Assembly (NCBI GenBank): GCA_964023275.1
Contig: OZ029914.1
Location: 40,217,924 to 40,281,923 of the forward strand
Reading direction: 5' to 3'
DNA: 64,000 bases
Origin: Norana najaformis
Lineage: Eukaryota; Annelida; Clitellata; Crassiclitellata; Hormogastridae
Shown here: positions 1-11,639 of the stretch, in pieces
How the letters are laid out: every line of letters begins with the position of its first letter
Position numbering within the stretch: position 1 is the first letter of the stretch
Notes under the pieces: generated by a model
What the model saw: only the letters and a program-made list of their open reading frames with translations
Databases searched by the model: none
What the model was told of the DNA's origin: nothing
Translations under genes and position numbers: made by a program

Positions 1-235
1 CAGTACCATAAGTATTATCTCCCATTGTATATCAGAACTCTAATTCTATGCCCCATAAGCATCACCAAGCATTTTCACCACTAAAAAAATTAATTGTGCA
101 ATCTCTTCAGTGTTTTGCGAAACTTGAAATTGACAGATTAAGATAAGTAAGCAATAGCCTTCTAGGAAAAAGTAGAATATAACAAAAATTAAATCAAAGA
201 GCAGCAAGGTAAAAGCTGTGCTAAAGAGTACTTAC

Positions 236-1469
236 ATCACGAAAAACTGGAAACGAGTCCATAATGCATCTAGCCATTGCAGTCTTCTCCTCTTTACATG
301 GCCGGTCTTGTCTAAATATAAAGACAAAAAAATTTGTATTTCAAAAGCATGTCCTAAATTGTAATATCATGCCTAACCAGAATGAAGACAAGGTATTTCA
401 AGCAGAGGAAGTCCCTGCAGGTGAAAATAAGTGATCCAGCTTCACCCCAAACAATACAAAAAAGACCCTGAAATCCTATAAATTAACATACAATTGGACA
501 GCTGAAAGTAAATAGGCACTACACAGAAGAACTACTTAATTCTTCCCAAGCTTTTTAAAATGGTACTTCTTTGAAGAAGAAACTAACATTTTGCTGTTGT
601 TCATGAGATGTCGGCCCATGATTTTCACAACAAGCATGCTGTATCCACCACCACCACTGAGTCGTGTTGCAAGTTCCCTTCCATCAATGGCTCCTTTTCT
701 ATACTGGGACAAAACATCTGCAGCTCGACATCCCTGAATGAAGACAAAGTGCACAAGGTTAGTATTTAGCATGTCTGTGGAAGCAGGTACTAAATGTCAG
801 GTCACCCTACCTCTTGTGAACTTGGGCATCATAAAAGCACTTACTTTGAACTGTTTACGATTCACAATTGAACCTGATAGCCAATGTGAACTTCCTGTTG
901 ATGAAGTTGGTGTTGAGAAAGCTGCTGGAGAAGGAATTGACAAAGTGTCGGATGTAGAAGTGTCTAGGAAGCTTTGGTTGGTTATCCACTGCATCAGAAG
1001 CTTTCGAGGTACCATTCCAAATCCCAACTCCTTCAGATCCGACTCGTTGAGAAGCATGAAAGATTCCTTAGACAGACCTTCAGCTATGCATGCAAACAGC
1101 CCACACAATGCAACATGTTTATTTGTGTTATAACATTAACTTCAATATATATTCGAATGAAAGCAGCTTCATATGTAAAAACAGTAATCACCTAGTACAG
1201 TTTAGACAATTATGGTGAATTAGTCATGTGTGAACATTACTAATTCTGAATATAATGTACTTATAATTTAGTGCAATAGCAAATGTAAAAAAGTAGCTAA
1301 GAACAAAAACCATTTCAATGAACATATTCCACTTCACTGAACATATACTAGGCAACACACCTCTCAACTTGCAATCGAGATCCATCGGAAGATTGTGAGA
1401 GCCACCGACAACCTGTTCAATTTCTTCCAGCAAGCTACGAGGGTTATTTCTCACTGTTGCTGAATCCAT
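236..1469 (-). CDS. SAM-like domain gene, 5' exons (3' part unresolved)
   Basis: Exon 1 (1361-1469) opens with an ATG and encodes 36 codons ending in a phase-1 GTGTGT donor. Exon 2 (845-1083) begins in matching phase after an AG and carries a SAM-like helix pattern (LNESDLKELGF...PRKLLMQWI); it ends phase 0 at AAA followed by GTAAGT. Exon 3 (536-733) starts in phase 0 after TTCATTCAG and includes a Gly-rich stretch (LSGGGGYSMLVVKIMG) and a stop at 536-538. A further exon-like block (236-311) reads QDRPCKEEKTAMARC... and ends in a perfect GTAAGT donor, so exon 3 may use an unseen alternative donor and the gene may continue past the window edge. SAM domains usually mediate protein or RNA binding. 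The gene starts 113 bases after the transposase relic ends, so it may be the second gene of that element rather than a host gene. Confidence 0.5.
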
Positions 1470-1582
1470 GTCCTAATCGTGATCAGATAGTGCTAACAGA
1501 AAAGAAATTTTATATTGTTAAACCAAACATCAGTTAAATATACAAAGATAAAAAATATGCCCCATATACTAAACTTTAAACA

Positions 1583-4087
1583 CTATGCTCTAAATATGTG
1601 ATATGGAAGACGCAGGAGGTATTTTGTAAAACCATCCAAATGAACAGAATGGCAGTGTAATGGATGATGATCGATAAAGCTACCAAGACTGCAAACACGA
1701 TATACAGGAGGCTCATTTTGCTGCACCTCAAAAGCATGAAAATGACTGCAGAATCATTCAGACTCCAAAATGCGAGCAACAAATTGCCATTCCTGGCTAC
1801 TGCTGTTGTTAACAAAGGAAATAATTTTTTCAAACACAGGGAGCCCTGATTCTGGCTCCTCATCAACTACTACATGATGACCCAGCTTGTAGTCAGTGCT
1901 GGAAACAGAAATTTTGTCACAAGTTGCAACATCATCAGTGGGCTGTAAAGAAAATTTTTCACACAATAAATCACAAAAAGGAAGAGCACGAACTAACATA
2001 TTTCTATGCCGTCCAGTAATCGCAGCATCAGAAACGTGTTGCTTGCCTAAAAGGGCACACAATGCATACTGCTGGTGTCGATATGCAAGCGTCTTGCATA
2101 TATTCTTGAAGTTGCATACAACGTGGGCACTCCTCTTAAAAAAAGAATTCTTTAACTCATACCGCAGACAGCTCATGTTAAGTAAAGGACCTGACTTTAG
2201 GATCACAGAAGGCAAGTGAACAAGCAAGTGATGCTTGGGTCGAAGTCTAACCTCACCACTGTGACAATACAAGTCAACAAACAGCTGTAGGTGTTCAGCA
2301 ATAACAGCTTTCAGATAGGTGACCATGGCAACAGTGAATCATGGTGCAAATAATAAATCTACCAAATGTGACAAATGCAACAGAAATCGCCAGTTTGGGT
2401 TATCACAAGAAACCTTGGTGCCTAGTGCACATGGTAAGTATTTTAGGAGGGCCCAGTATTGATAAGCAGTCATGGATGGTGAGAGGCCATTGCCGGGCAG
2501 TTCAATTTTGCTGAGTTCTGTTGGCTTATTCTTCTTGTCAACGGTCAACTTTCCCCACAACACTAGCAAGTTCCTATTTATTTCCTGCAATGTCATTACT
2601 TTGTCCCTGACACACAAACCATGCAGGATACAACCCAACTCAAAGGGAATGATGCCCTCCAGTACAATATGCATGATGTCCAATGTCCAGTTGTTTGTGA
2701 TGTGATATCCTGATATGTCATTCAAGTTACATTTTCGTTTAACTCCACGGTGGTGGCCTCCATGTTTTTGAATATGTGCAACATCTGCATTGTACTCGTG
2801 CATGCTACAGAGTTCGAACTCTTCCTCAGTGAATTTTATTTGTATATCTGCTTGCTTTGCATAACAAATTTAACAGAAATAGTTACAGCTAAATGGCTCT
2901 ATCAAACCCAATATACCATTCAATGCAAGGTTGTCCCCCGCAACCTGGCATAAGTTTGCAAATACAGTTCTACAACCAACATTTGGAATATTAACTTCTA
3001 AACCAATACAGCTTAGATGCTTCATTTCAGCAACAAGTTTTTCTATAACTCTGTCAAAGCCGTAAACATTAAGATCCTGCTGATAGCACAAGGCCAAGAG
3101 ATGAACATTTGCAAAGCAAGAATTGAATCGAGTAGGTAAATTTTGGATAGTGTAATAAAAAACTCCAATGTCAGTTAAACTATGCTTTCCTTGCAGTGGA
3201 TTAGTTGTGCCCATGCCATCATAAAACAATTGCAGCACAATAGAGGTTTTTTCAGAATCTCCAAATAATGTGTGCTTAGTATGTCATGTGCCATCTGCAA
3301 AGTCCTTTAGAATAACTGAATTTCCGGGCACTTCTGAAAGGTTCCTTAGCTTTGGCAAAATGGCATGGATATAATCTGGGTTTTGTAATAGTGATGCTAA
3401 GGTTTTTGCCACAGACACGTACTGAAATGAGTCATGGACAAACTGACTTTGTCCGCTGTGGGATTCGAGCCTTCTGGAGAAATACACTGTTACAGGTTTA
3501 ACTGCTAGCGGGTGGTTGTCAAAAAACTTATCTTGCTTGTAGCGTGTATCTAAGAATTCTAGTGGTGCGCTGCAAACCTGATCGTCCAAATCTTGCTTAA
3601 CTTTAGCTATGGTATCACTATCAATTTTAGAGGCGGCTAATGTTGTCACAATTTATGACTTGGCATTATGCAGCACACTACTTGTTATCTGGTTAATTGA
3701 TTCCACAATTCTTGTAATAACAGTATACGGAACGCTGCTATTTGCACGTAATTCCGCGATCATAGCAATACCCTCATCACGCAAATCACACATTTCAGGT
3801 TTGGGATTAATTTCAGTTATACTGGAATGATTTGGGTCAACAGTCCCTAAACTATCTTCACATTCCATTCTAACGCCTACTGGAGATTTGGTAACTGTAT
3901 GCGCCTTGGGTTTTATGTGATACATTTCAATGTGACGAAATAAATTGAATAGTTTGCGGAAAGAACTTCCGCACGACCCACAACGCACAGGGATTCGCAA
4001 CTCGCCAACATTATTGTGTCTTTGCAAATGGGCTCTGAAAAGCGGGTAAGATGGTTCGCAAATGTCACATATGTAACAGACAAACAT
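1583..4087 (-). pseudogene. Intronless C2H2 zinc-finger/transposase-like relic
   Basis: One reading frame runs from the ATG at 4087 to the stop at 1583-1585, interrupted by in-frame stops near 3653 (TAA), 3284 (TGA), 2870 (TAA), 2339 (TGA) and 1754 (TGA), plus a one-base frameshift near 2840. The N-terminus has C2H2-type pairs (CYICDIC...H, CGSCGSSF...H). The middle carries LDIMHIVLEGIIPFELG, which resembles the D-x-x-H...EG core of KDZ/CACTA-type transposase-like proteins. The C-terminal end (HAFEVQQNE...) also fits that family's tail. The joins between fragments stay in frame through the stops, which shows decay rather than introns. It cannot make the full protein. Family assignment is from motif memory only. 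Confidence 0.65.
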
Positions 4088-4234
4088 TTTAAATCACATT
4101 AACATAAATCTGAAACCAACAGAATAAGAATTACGGTCAAATTGTCGGTCAAATATTTTTGCTTTCAAACCAGCAAGCACCAACACAAAAGGAACGACAC
4201 TTCGCGCTGGACCAGTATATATCATTGGCTGGAC

Positions 4235-4345
4235 CATAGATATAATAACACTGGATACAGCATACAACCAGATTTGTGAAGCCAGCATCTAATTTTAGCC
4301 GGTGACGTCATGGGTGGCAGAAAGCAGCCTTGTACGGTGGAAATT
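4235..4345 (+). repeat. Left terminal/subterminal inverted repeat of the P-like element
   Basis: It begins CATAGATATAATAACACTGG and matches the reverse complement of 6290-6409. The outermost 28 bases are identical; inner similarity is interrupted by small indels. Confidence 0.8.
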
Positions 4346-4519
4346 CATGAAAAGAACTGCAAGTTCGTGTTGGGAATCGTCTTTACAGAGACATTTATGT
4401 ACACAAATATTTTAACAAATAAATTTAATAATGCAATATGTTTTGGCTAATGGCGGAAATGGAGATAATGAGGCTTTTAAAATCATAATAAAAATATACA
4501 ACTGGATTCTTCAGATCTA

Positions 4520-5560
4520 GGAATCAGGCAGGCCGACAGTCAGATGGCTACGGCAGATGGTGTTTCGGATGGAGGCCAAGAGAGAGAGAGACAGAGAGAC
4601 AGAGAGACAGAGAGAGACAGAGGCAGAGACAGCAACAGACAGAGAGACAGAGACAGAGAGAGACAGAGAGAGAGACAGAGAGAGACAGAGAGAGATGTGG
4701 GGAAGAGGAAAAAGCAGTATAAGATTTTTGGAAAAGTAATGTTTTCAGTTTTGAGTGAAAGACCAGCCAGAAATTGCCAGAGGTGAAGTGTTGGTGAGTT
4801 CTTTTGATGGGTCAGATAACTGTATAGCCATAGCTGCTCCACCTCTCTGGAATAAATTCTGGTGGGAGTTTATTCCAGAGCAGCTATGGCTATATAGCGA
4901 CTTCCAAATTTTAAGGATGAAATGATGGGGTGGGAAAAAGAAGTGTTAGGACAGAATAGGATTGGGTTGAATGGAGTGTTTGGAATGCAAATAAATGACA
5001 AAAATAGGAGGGTTGGGAAGATTGAATTGTGTTATAGGTAAGCAAAAGAATTTTATACTCTCTGTGTTCAGATACTGTGTTTTTAATCCAATGAAATGAT
5101 TGGAGAACAGGACCATCTACAATGATAAAAAGTGAATTGAATTGGACTATGGATGTGGCAATGGTAGATGCAGTTTTGAAGTCAAGCATATGTAAGGCAA
5201 ATTGTGCAAAGGTCATGGATATGCATAAAGCAAGAATGGGAAAGATGGGTGATATGATCAGAAAAGGTGAGGTTTTGGTAGAATATTACACCTAATTTGC
5301 AGACAGGAGTCAGCGTTAATGGTGTTGGTGGAGGTAGAATCCGGGCTAAGGCAGATAGAAGGATCAGGAATTTTCTTGAGGTTGTTACATAGGCCAACAA
5401 GTAGGAATTTGGTTTTAGATGGGTTCAGGCACAAGAGATCAGAAGGTGGAATGGTGAAAATGAATAGAAAGAATTCAGTCTCTACAGCAAAGTTTATATT
5501 GGGCCCAAATGGTACTATTCCCATGTGGGGCCCCTGCATTTTGGACCTATCAAATGTTCA
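4520..5560 (-). mobile_element. L2/CR1-like LINE, 3' part of reverse transcriptase and tail
   Basis: Three broken minus-strand frames line up with the end of an L2/CR1-type reverse transcriptase: LNPSKTKFLLVGL, then KLGVIFYQNLTFSDHI, then LDFKTASTIATSIV, in the order expected for the thumb region. Further on, a W-N-K-L-P block and the LSLKTENITFPKIL tail match the copy at 29.5-30.2 kb. A GACAGA-type microsatellite sits at the 3' side. Several stops and shifts; inactive. It lies within the P-like element and so inserted after it. Confidence 0.7.
4567..4695 (+). repeat. GAGA/GACAGA microsatellite
   Basis: Imperfect repeats of GAGA and GACAGA, longest uninterrupted stretches around 10 bases. 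Confidence 0.9.
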
Positions 5561-5623
5561 TGGGCTATAGTAATACAACTGTAATATTACTGTGAATTCA
5601 TAATTTATACTAAAATAGTTTCA

Positions 5624-5648
5624 ACACACACATACACACACACACACA
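5624..5648 (+). repeat. (CA)n microsatellite
   Basis: A short CACA tract with one interruption. Confidence 0.85.
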
Positions 5649-5830
5649 GTAAACTAATTTTAATATGAATTTTTAAAATTATGAATTTGTGTCAAATTGG
5701 CATGCCTTTCCCCAAACAGCATCATATGTAGGGCATATGTAGCTATATGACAATATTCCCAGATAGGCTTCATATTTCCTGTACATGGTATGGAAGGATG
5801 GTAACATTGCAAACATAGGATTCATATAAC

Positions 5831-6230
5831 CTAGGGTATGTCATATATCTTACATATGACGTTGCTCATGGAATGCTGGAACCGTGCAATCACTGTAGCC
5901 CTATTTATACCTCTGTACTCTTCAGCATATAAATCATTTAGTGTGCTCATGAGATGACATACAAAATTAGCTGTATCTTCAATAAATAATTTTTTCCAGT
6001 AAATGAAATATAACTTGTCCTGCTGCTGGCATTTTGAAGTTATTTTTGTGAAACCAGGTTGGCCTTTCACACTGCAAAACCACCGCCTCAATGTATTTTG
6101 GTGAGGGAGACATGTGTTAATAGTTTTCCTCACATATTCGTAGGTCTTTGCTGAATGAACATGCAAAGTGTGGGCTAATGTACGCAACAGGGACTTGACT
6201 TTATTCTTTCATCTCCCTTGGCATATGATT
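5831..6230 (-). pseudogene. THAP9/P-element-type transposase N-terminal fragment
   Basis: The reading frame contains TLHVHSAKTYEYVRK, LPHQNTLRRWFCSVKG and QPGFTK. This is the recognisable block found after the THAP domain in THAP9 and P-element transposases (x-LHFxSxKAYxYVRK...LPHxxTIRxWYxSVxGxPGFT). The frame closes after about 118 codons, and the RNase-H catalytic part is absent, apparently replaced by the LINE on its 3' side. The orientation and position near the right terminal repeat fit the element's own transposase gene. Confidence 0.7.
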
Positions 6231-6289
6231 TAGTCATTTTCAAAAATGTATACTTCGACAGCGCTCAACTTTCCTCTAGGGCGCATACG

Positions 6290-6409
6290 ACGACCGTGCG
6301 AAGCTCAGCTTTCTGCCACCCATGACGTCATTTGACCCAGGAGATGTTGGCTTCACTGTGTAGCATAGAAATCGGGCTGTCTGCTGTATCCAGTGTTATT
6401 ATATCTATG
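6290..6409 (-). repeat. Right terminal/subterminal inverted repeat of the P-like element
   Basis: The reverse complement matches the left arm, including the TGACGTCATGGGTGGCAGAA block at the inner side. Confidence 0.8.
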
Positions 6410-7169
6410 GGCTGGACCAAACGAGGGTATAACGAAAACAACAGATTACGGCAGATACGCCCGTCTGCATTACGTCATAAGTTTCTAACGTAAAAATTCA
6501 TGAACATCTTTACTTAACGCAGAAAACACAGAAAACACCGAAATCATAGAAAACAAAAATTACCTCACACAGGAAAGATCACCATTGTTCAGAAGTCCAA
6601 AAAATTAACCTCGTTGCGTATAGGACATGAAATCATATAACTGGCTATACAGTTGGTGAATGGTGTTATCGGGTCAGCAACTCGCTGGCAACTCATCTAA
6701 GCGTTTACGACTACCATAAAATCTACTGCTGGAAAATGCTTATTTCGGCCGGGATTTAAACCGTTTGTTCAGCAAGATATTATAATTCAAGAAATATTTT
6801 CCGTTCGAGTCCGCTTCTGCTGACTATACTTAGTCAAACGAAATCCTGTACTTCACTGGTTTCGATGATTTCATCCACGCGTATACGAACGTCACTGCAT
6901 CCAGCGACCCGCGTTTTCCATGTGCTTAATCCTTAAACCTATGGATTTGGACTGTCAAGCTGACTCCAAGAATCTCGAGGCATGTATTAAATCTGACAAT
7001 GCATGTATACATATTTACGTCAAATTCGGAGTCACTTTGGGTGTCTCTGAATGACAGTAACAGATATTATATAAACTGCATATTTTGTTAAATGTTTGTG
7101 TTTACCTTACATTAACATACTAAAATATCCAAAGCCTATTTTCTAGCAACAATTTTAGGCCTTCTTAAA

Positions 7170-7300
7170 AGAAATATTAGTCCACATTAGTGTTGCATTT
7201 TAAATCCACATTGAGTGTTGCATATTTTTTGCTACACTTAGTGTTGCACAAAAATGTCCACACTTTATTGCAAAAGCATCCACATTAGTGCTGCTAAATC
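7170..7300 (+). repeat. Short interspersed tandem motif (CACATTxAGTGTTGCA)
   Basis: AGTGTTGCA occurs three times at roughly 30-base spacing, each preceded by CCACATT- or TACACTT-like sequence; weaker versions follow up to 7330. Confidence 0.55.
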
Positions 7301-8495
7301 CGCTCAACATTAGATGTAGACAAAGTGGTCTACACTTTTTCTTACAGAGTAGGGACGCGGGAGCTTTACTGATGTTCGATAGCTGCGGTCGCGTTTGCGT
7401 TTCACCCAAATTAACATCGGGACCACACTTCTGAGGAATTTCTACAGAGGTATGCATTTTTAATGTCACCCTATTTCAATAGAAGGCCAGAGAAGAGAAT
7501 ATTAAACAACAAAGCGAGATGTAATCAATATATGGTTATAAGACAAGTGTAGCTGTCAGTTGTATAGCAGCAGGCCAGCAGTTGTTGCAGGCGCTCGATG
7601 TGGTTTTTCCAATATTTTTCCATATAGATGGTTTTTCCATGGTTTCTGTACAGGTGACTCATGTTTATTTATTATTGAAGCTAATATCCTACTGTTTAGA
7701 GTAAGCCGTCTTAATGTTATTCATTTTCAGCAGTGACACAAGTAAAACTCATAATCATCTTTATAATCATTATCATTTTGTCGTTGTAGTCGTCAACGTC
7801 ATATTCATCATAAGCAGCATCAGCAACATCATACACAACATTGATTATCATGATCATGTTTCTTGGGATAAGTCATTAGATGTGTCTTAACAATTAAGTT
7901 TAGTTAAAGAACACGCTAACATCATGAAAACTATATACCAGGGAAGCGGTATTCCGGAAGTGTACATCATCCAACAAGCAAAATTATATTGCCTGCCATT
8001 TCTCTTTTCTGGAGGTGACCTATTTCCTATTTCATAATTGAAACGTCAAGATGCATTCAGAAATCGCATGACCTTTTTACACGCTAGTAGGAAATCTGTG
8101 TTACAAACCAGTGATACAGAAATTGAAGATGATCCATATCAGCAAGTGATGATATAAAATGCTGAGAGATTCTACACCCATAATATTTGATGATTTATTG
8201 ATAGAATGGACTGTGGAGTGACATAATCTTTTAACAGTTGAACATATTCGGTTTCCAAATGAAAAATTCAAGTTGGTCTTTATTCTTTTTTGTTCCGTTG
8301 CCAGTAATGTATGTTCTGGATTAGATCAAAATTGTCATTATTCCTAAAAATAAAAGAATGCAGGCTGAATGTTTTCACAACTAATTATGAAATTTCAAAA
8401 CCATTTAATACTACAGGCAGGCAATCCATTGACATGAATGCTAAGGATATAAATATTCTAAGTGTCCTTATTTCAGGGTCGAACAACTCATATAA

Positions 8496-8521
8496 ACACA
8501 CACACAAACACACACACTCAT

Positions 8522-8559
<38 letters not shown>

Positions 8560-8560
8560 G
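8496..8560 (+). repeat. (CA)n followed by (TA)n microsatellite
   Basis: An interrupted CACA tract passes directly into a pure TATA tract of about 25 bases. Confidence 0.9.
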
Positions 8561-8815
8561 GCCTTTGATCCTTTATAAATGCGATGTCAATCAGTTAACG
8601 TCAATTTTGATTGGATTATTTTATAAGCCCGTTCTGTGCCTAATGTAAGCAATCATGTGATTCATTGATTCCCTTCGAAACTCAAAAGTAAGATATGTTT
8701 CTTTCTTGCTTTTGCTTTCTTCAGGCGCACAAACCAAGGCTCGTTTGATTCGATTTGTGTATCTATGCTTGTTTTGGAACAGAAAAACTGTAATATTGTG
8801 GCGTTCTCGGTCGGG

Positions 8816-9478
8816 CTAACTTTCATGGGGTGGGGGCAACTCTAGCCCAGTTCTACGCTCAGAGCCAACTGCCTCGCTGCCCCTTGCACTCTCATCGTAC
8901 AATGACCTTCCCGTATCATCTCTTCGAATAGTGTATGTTCTCTCCAAGGAAGACCTAGGATGGGTCTCTTCCACAAGGGAATCAACGCTGTAACTCTCAG
9001 TCTCGGAATCCGACTTTGCCTCTTCCGCGGTCGCCGGATGGGCAACGTCCTGAGGATGGCCTTTACTCAGAACAGGGTTCGTTACTTTACCGGCAACAGT
9101 CGTTCCCCTTCTGCGTGAGGACTTTCTCGTAACCACCATTCTACATCTCGTAGCTCTCCCGTTACCGCCAATATTTTCAGGCACCAGTCGTTTTCTCGGT
9201 TCCGGGAACAGGGTAGTCTCACAACGAGCCTCTGTGTCTTTCCGCCCTAGGCACAAGGATACTGGGCGACACATCTTCCCACTATCTCGCTCCATTTCCG
9301 TGTATAGGATTTCCGGAGTAAGTTTCCGCACCAGATCTCTGTTGGCAATTATCGACCAACAGTGCTTCAGAGGATAGGATACCCCTATGGAACACTTAAG
9401 AGAAGGTCCCTCTCTAACCTTCTGTAAAACACACCAACCTTCGTACCGAACTACGCACGAGGGGGCCCTTCCCCGCAC
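8816..9478 (-). CDS. Unrecognised 220-codon open frame in GC-rich block
   Basis: An uninterrupted minus-strand frame. The product is basic in its middle (VTRKSSRRRGTT) and then acidic (EEAKSDSETESYSVDSL), ending ELPPPHES. No domain is recognised. The layout (basic linker, acidic Ser/Glu stretch, short proline tail) resembles the C-terminal tail of some LTR-retrotransposon polyproteins, but no integrase or reverse transcriptase motifs are visible nearby. The high GC of the block makes stop codons rarer, so the length is weak evidence for coding. Confidence 0.25.
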   Translation of the reverse strand: MRGRAPSCVVRYEGWCVLQKVREGPSLKCSIGVSYPLKHCWSIIANRDLVRKLTPEILYTEMERDSGKMCRPVSLCLGRKDTEARCETTLFPEPRKRLVPENIGGNGRATRCRMVVTRKSSRRRGTTVAGKVTNPVLSKGHPQDVAHPATAEEAKSDSETESYSVDSLVEETHPRSSLERTYTIRRDDTGRSLYDESARGSEAVGSERRTGLELPPPHES

Positions 9479-9828
9479 TTCAGTCAGTCTTCTGATGAGT
9501 GTGTGGCGACAAGCATATAGAGGAGTCGGTATCTTCCCGTGTCGACTCCGGTATTATCGGGGAACCGACCCGGACTATGATGTACCGGGTATTTTCTTGG
9601 TCTGCGTTAGTTTCCGGTCTCTTACGTACCGGGGCTTTACTTGGTCTGCGTTATGATCCGCGGGTCTTCCCGTATCCCCGCCGTCTGAATTTCGACCGGG
9701 AGAACCGCGGCCTCGACTTTACCCGTGTTTCGCACAACCTGTTATCTTCCAACTATCGTGACCTACTCGACCGTCTCGCGACGTTCCAACAAGGTGGGCC
9801 CGAGCCCTGCTGGACCAACGTGGAGCCA

Positions 9829-9909
9829 GTCAGAAATCAGACAGATTGGTTCGTAACGGCTGCGACGTTCCCGGGAGCGCACTGATCAGATTTTTCTCTT
9901 ACGCGGTCA
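9829..9909 (+). repeat. Imperfect direct repeat, copy 1
   Basis: It shares CAGAxAG/CCGGGAGCGCAC/GATxAGA-TTTT segments in the same order with 10074-10150, 245 bases further on. Translation in the open plus frames gives related peptides (RNQTDWF...PGAH and RNQTVIA...PGAH). Confidence 0.6.
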
Positions 9910-10073
9910 AAGGGGTAGCTTCCGCAACTTTCCCACTTGTTTTACACAGACCTGTATTTATTTCTTTTGAACAGGGTCTTTCCCCGGGTTCTGTCCAACC
10001 TCAACGTCCACCGTCGTGGCTTAGGCCGCCTCGCTATCTACGATAGAGCCCTCGCTCCACTCGGATCGGCGCC

Positions 10074-10150
10074 GTCAGCCCGAAACCAGACAGTGATTGC
10101 CTCGGTCGTCCCGCCGGGAGCGCACAGATTAGACTTTTCCGCGGACTATC
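10074..10150 (+). repeat. Imperfect direct repeat, copy 2
   Basis: Second copy of the unit at 9829-9909, more GC-rich and diverged. Confidence 0.6.
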
Positions 10151-10250
10151 TCGTCCGTATATTTTATCGTAACCGGGACCGTATCGAACACGGGCTTCTC
10201 CGGACGTCACCCTCGTCCGTATATATGTATTTGTATACGCTATGAATTCG

Positions 10251-11639
10251 CTCACAGAACGATATCAAAACACTGTAACTCGTATATGTGAAGGCACGCA
10301 ACCATCCTTCACGACAATAGCAAATCACCATGCGACACGGTTTATTCAACCCTCGATTCCTATTTACATCGGGTTGCTTATATACTAGCACGCTGGAAAA
10401 TTCGTAAATAAAGGTGTCTAAAAGTGCTCGATTAAGTGCCTTGAAACAAATATCTAGAGACCTATAAATTAGACCAATTTTATGCATTATATTACTAAAA
10501 ATAAACTAAAAACTTTGCTCGGCCTAAATATTCAACAATTATAAGAATAAACTTAAATTTAATAAAAATTAATTTCTAAAAATCATACTGAAGTAAAGCG
10601 GCCGAACCGTGCACATAAGCGCAGCACTTAATGGCTACCTAACGCGGGTCATAGATAATCCCGCCTCTTACCCAACAGGCTTGTCTTGTGGCCGATCCGC
10701 CACAATTTGCAGGTCTAATGTTATGTAAAATTATGTAACGTAAAGTGTGACGTAAAATGTAAAACTCCGATATTTCTGAGAGCTAAAACAAAAGCTGGTT
10801 CGGAAAGACCAGCTTAGCACCGGCGCCATATCAATTCAAGTCTGCAAGAGTCAGGTTGTTGGATCAGTTTCAGTGCCCGTTCAGATCCAAGTATCTCTAG
10901 CCGGAGAAGACAGCGCGTTGCTAAGGTCGGAGGTGATTATGATAGAAAGGGTGGCGCAGGATGGTTCAGGATCGTGTGAGGAATAGGTCCGCTTCATAAA
11001 AAGAACTTGCGGTTATAAAATTTTGACTGGCAGTGTTTAGACAACCTGTAGTAAGGTTGAACAGTTCTTGCCTTTAATTTTTACATGTTTCACACAGTTT
11101 ATTAGCTAAGCTAAGAAGATCATCATGAATTGAATCAAAACAATTGTTTATAAGCCAAACCGAATGCAGCACGCATATAAACTTGCGCGAAACTTCGAGC
11201 AACGTTATGCAACGCATATGAATATCCGCCATTGCGTGTTCGTGTGTAGGCCTCGCCATGACAGTTTCAGCAGTCAGGCTCAGTGGTTATTGCTGGCAAT
11301 GTTGTAGACTAAAGGTTTCACACAACGAATGCTCAAGCGCTGTGTTAAGATATTCAAAGATCCTGAACGCTTAAATCTGGCTACATACCTGCTTTTATAT
11401 GAAGAGTTTTTCCACAAAAGAAAAAAGCAGAGTGGAACGAATATTCAAATTATCCACGTACGGGACAGTGTTAGATGCAGCCTAGAGGTCATGAATATTA
11501 ATTAGAACGCTGAACGCATACAGAGGATCTGTGGAGACAAATGATAATGCATGCAGTGCACACCTACGGGCTCTTGGCCCATGGATCATGATGATGATGA
11601 TGAACGCCTACAGGGGTAGGGTCTGCGATAACACCACCA
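10251..11639. other. Non-coding stretch without recognised gene
   Basis: AT-rich, stops in all frames. Nothing beyond an ATGATGATGATGATGA run at about 11587-11602 was recognised. Confidence 0.55.

Larger units (their letters stand above)
4235..6409. mobile_element. P-element-like DNA transposon with intact ends and 8-base target duplication
   Basis: The two ends are inverted repeats sharing an identical 28-base core that begins CATAGATATAATAACACTGG, followed by weaker similarity for about 80 more bases (both arms contain TGACGTCATGGGTGGCAG). Immediately outside, GGCTGGAC occurs at 4227-4234 and again at 6410-6417: a perfect 8-base direct repeat, the target duplication size of P elements and similar to their GC-rich target preference. 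A P/THAP9-type transposase fragment lies inside near the right end, and an L2-like LINE sits in the middle. The element is non-autonomous as it stands. Confidence 0.8.
6418..8815. other. Non-coding stretch without recognised gene
   Basis: No frame here has domain-like content; stops are dense on both strands. It contains a small local repeat (7160-7330) and a CA/TA microsatellite (8496-8560). The segment 6418-6560 is the original flank of the P-like insertion. Confidence 0.6.
8816..10250. other. GC-rich block, possible foreign or retroelement segment
   Basis: Base composition changes abruptly from AT-rich to about half GC, with long frames on both strands (plus-strand frames at 9499-9885 and 9937-10245). 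It contains an internal imperfect duplication (9829-9909 with 10074-10150) and a short repeated phrase (TTGGTCTGCGTTA-like, near 9597 and 9640). No long terminal repeats or target duplication were found. Confidence 0.5.

Noticed and set aside
5831-6187. Host THAP9-like gene
   Set aside because: It lies inside the inverted-repeat-bounded element and lacks the catalytic part.
8816-10850. Complete LTR retrotransposon
   Set aside because: No matching terminal repeats, primer-binding site or reverse transcriptase motifs found.
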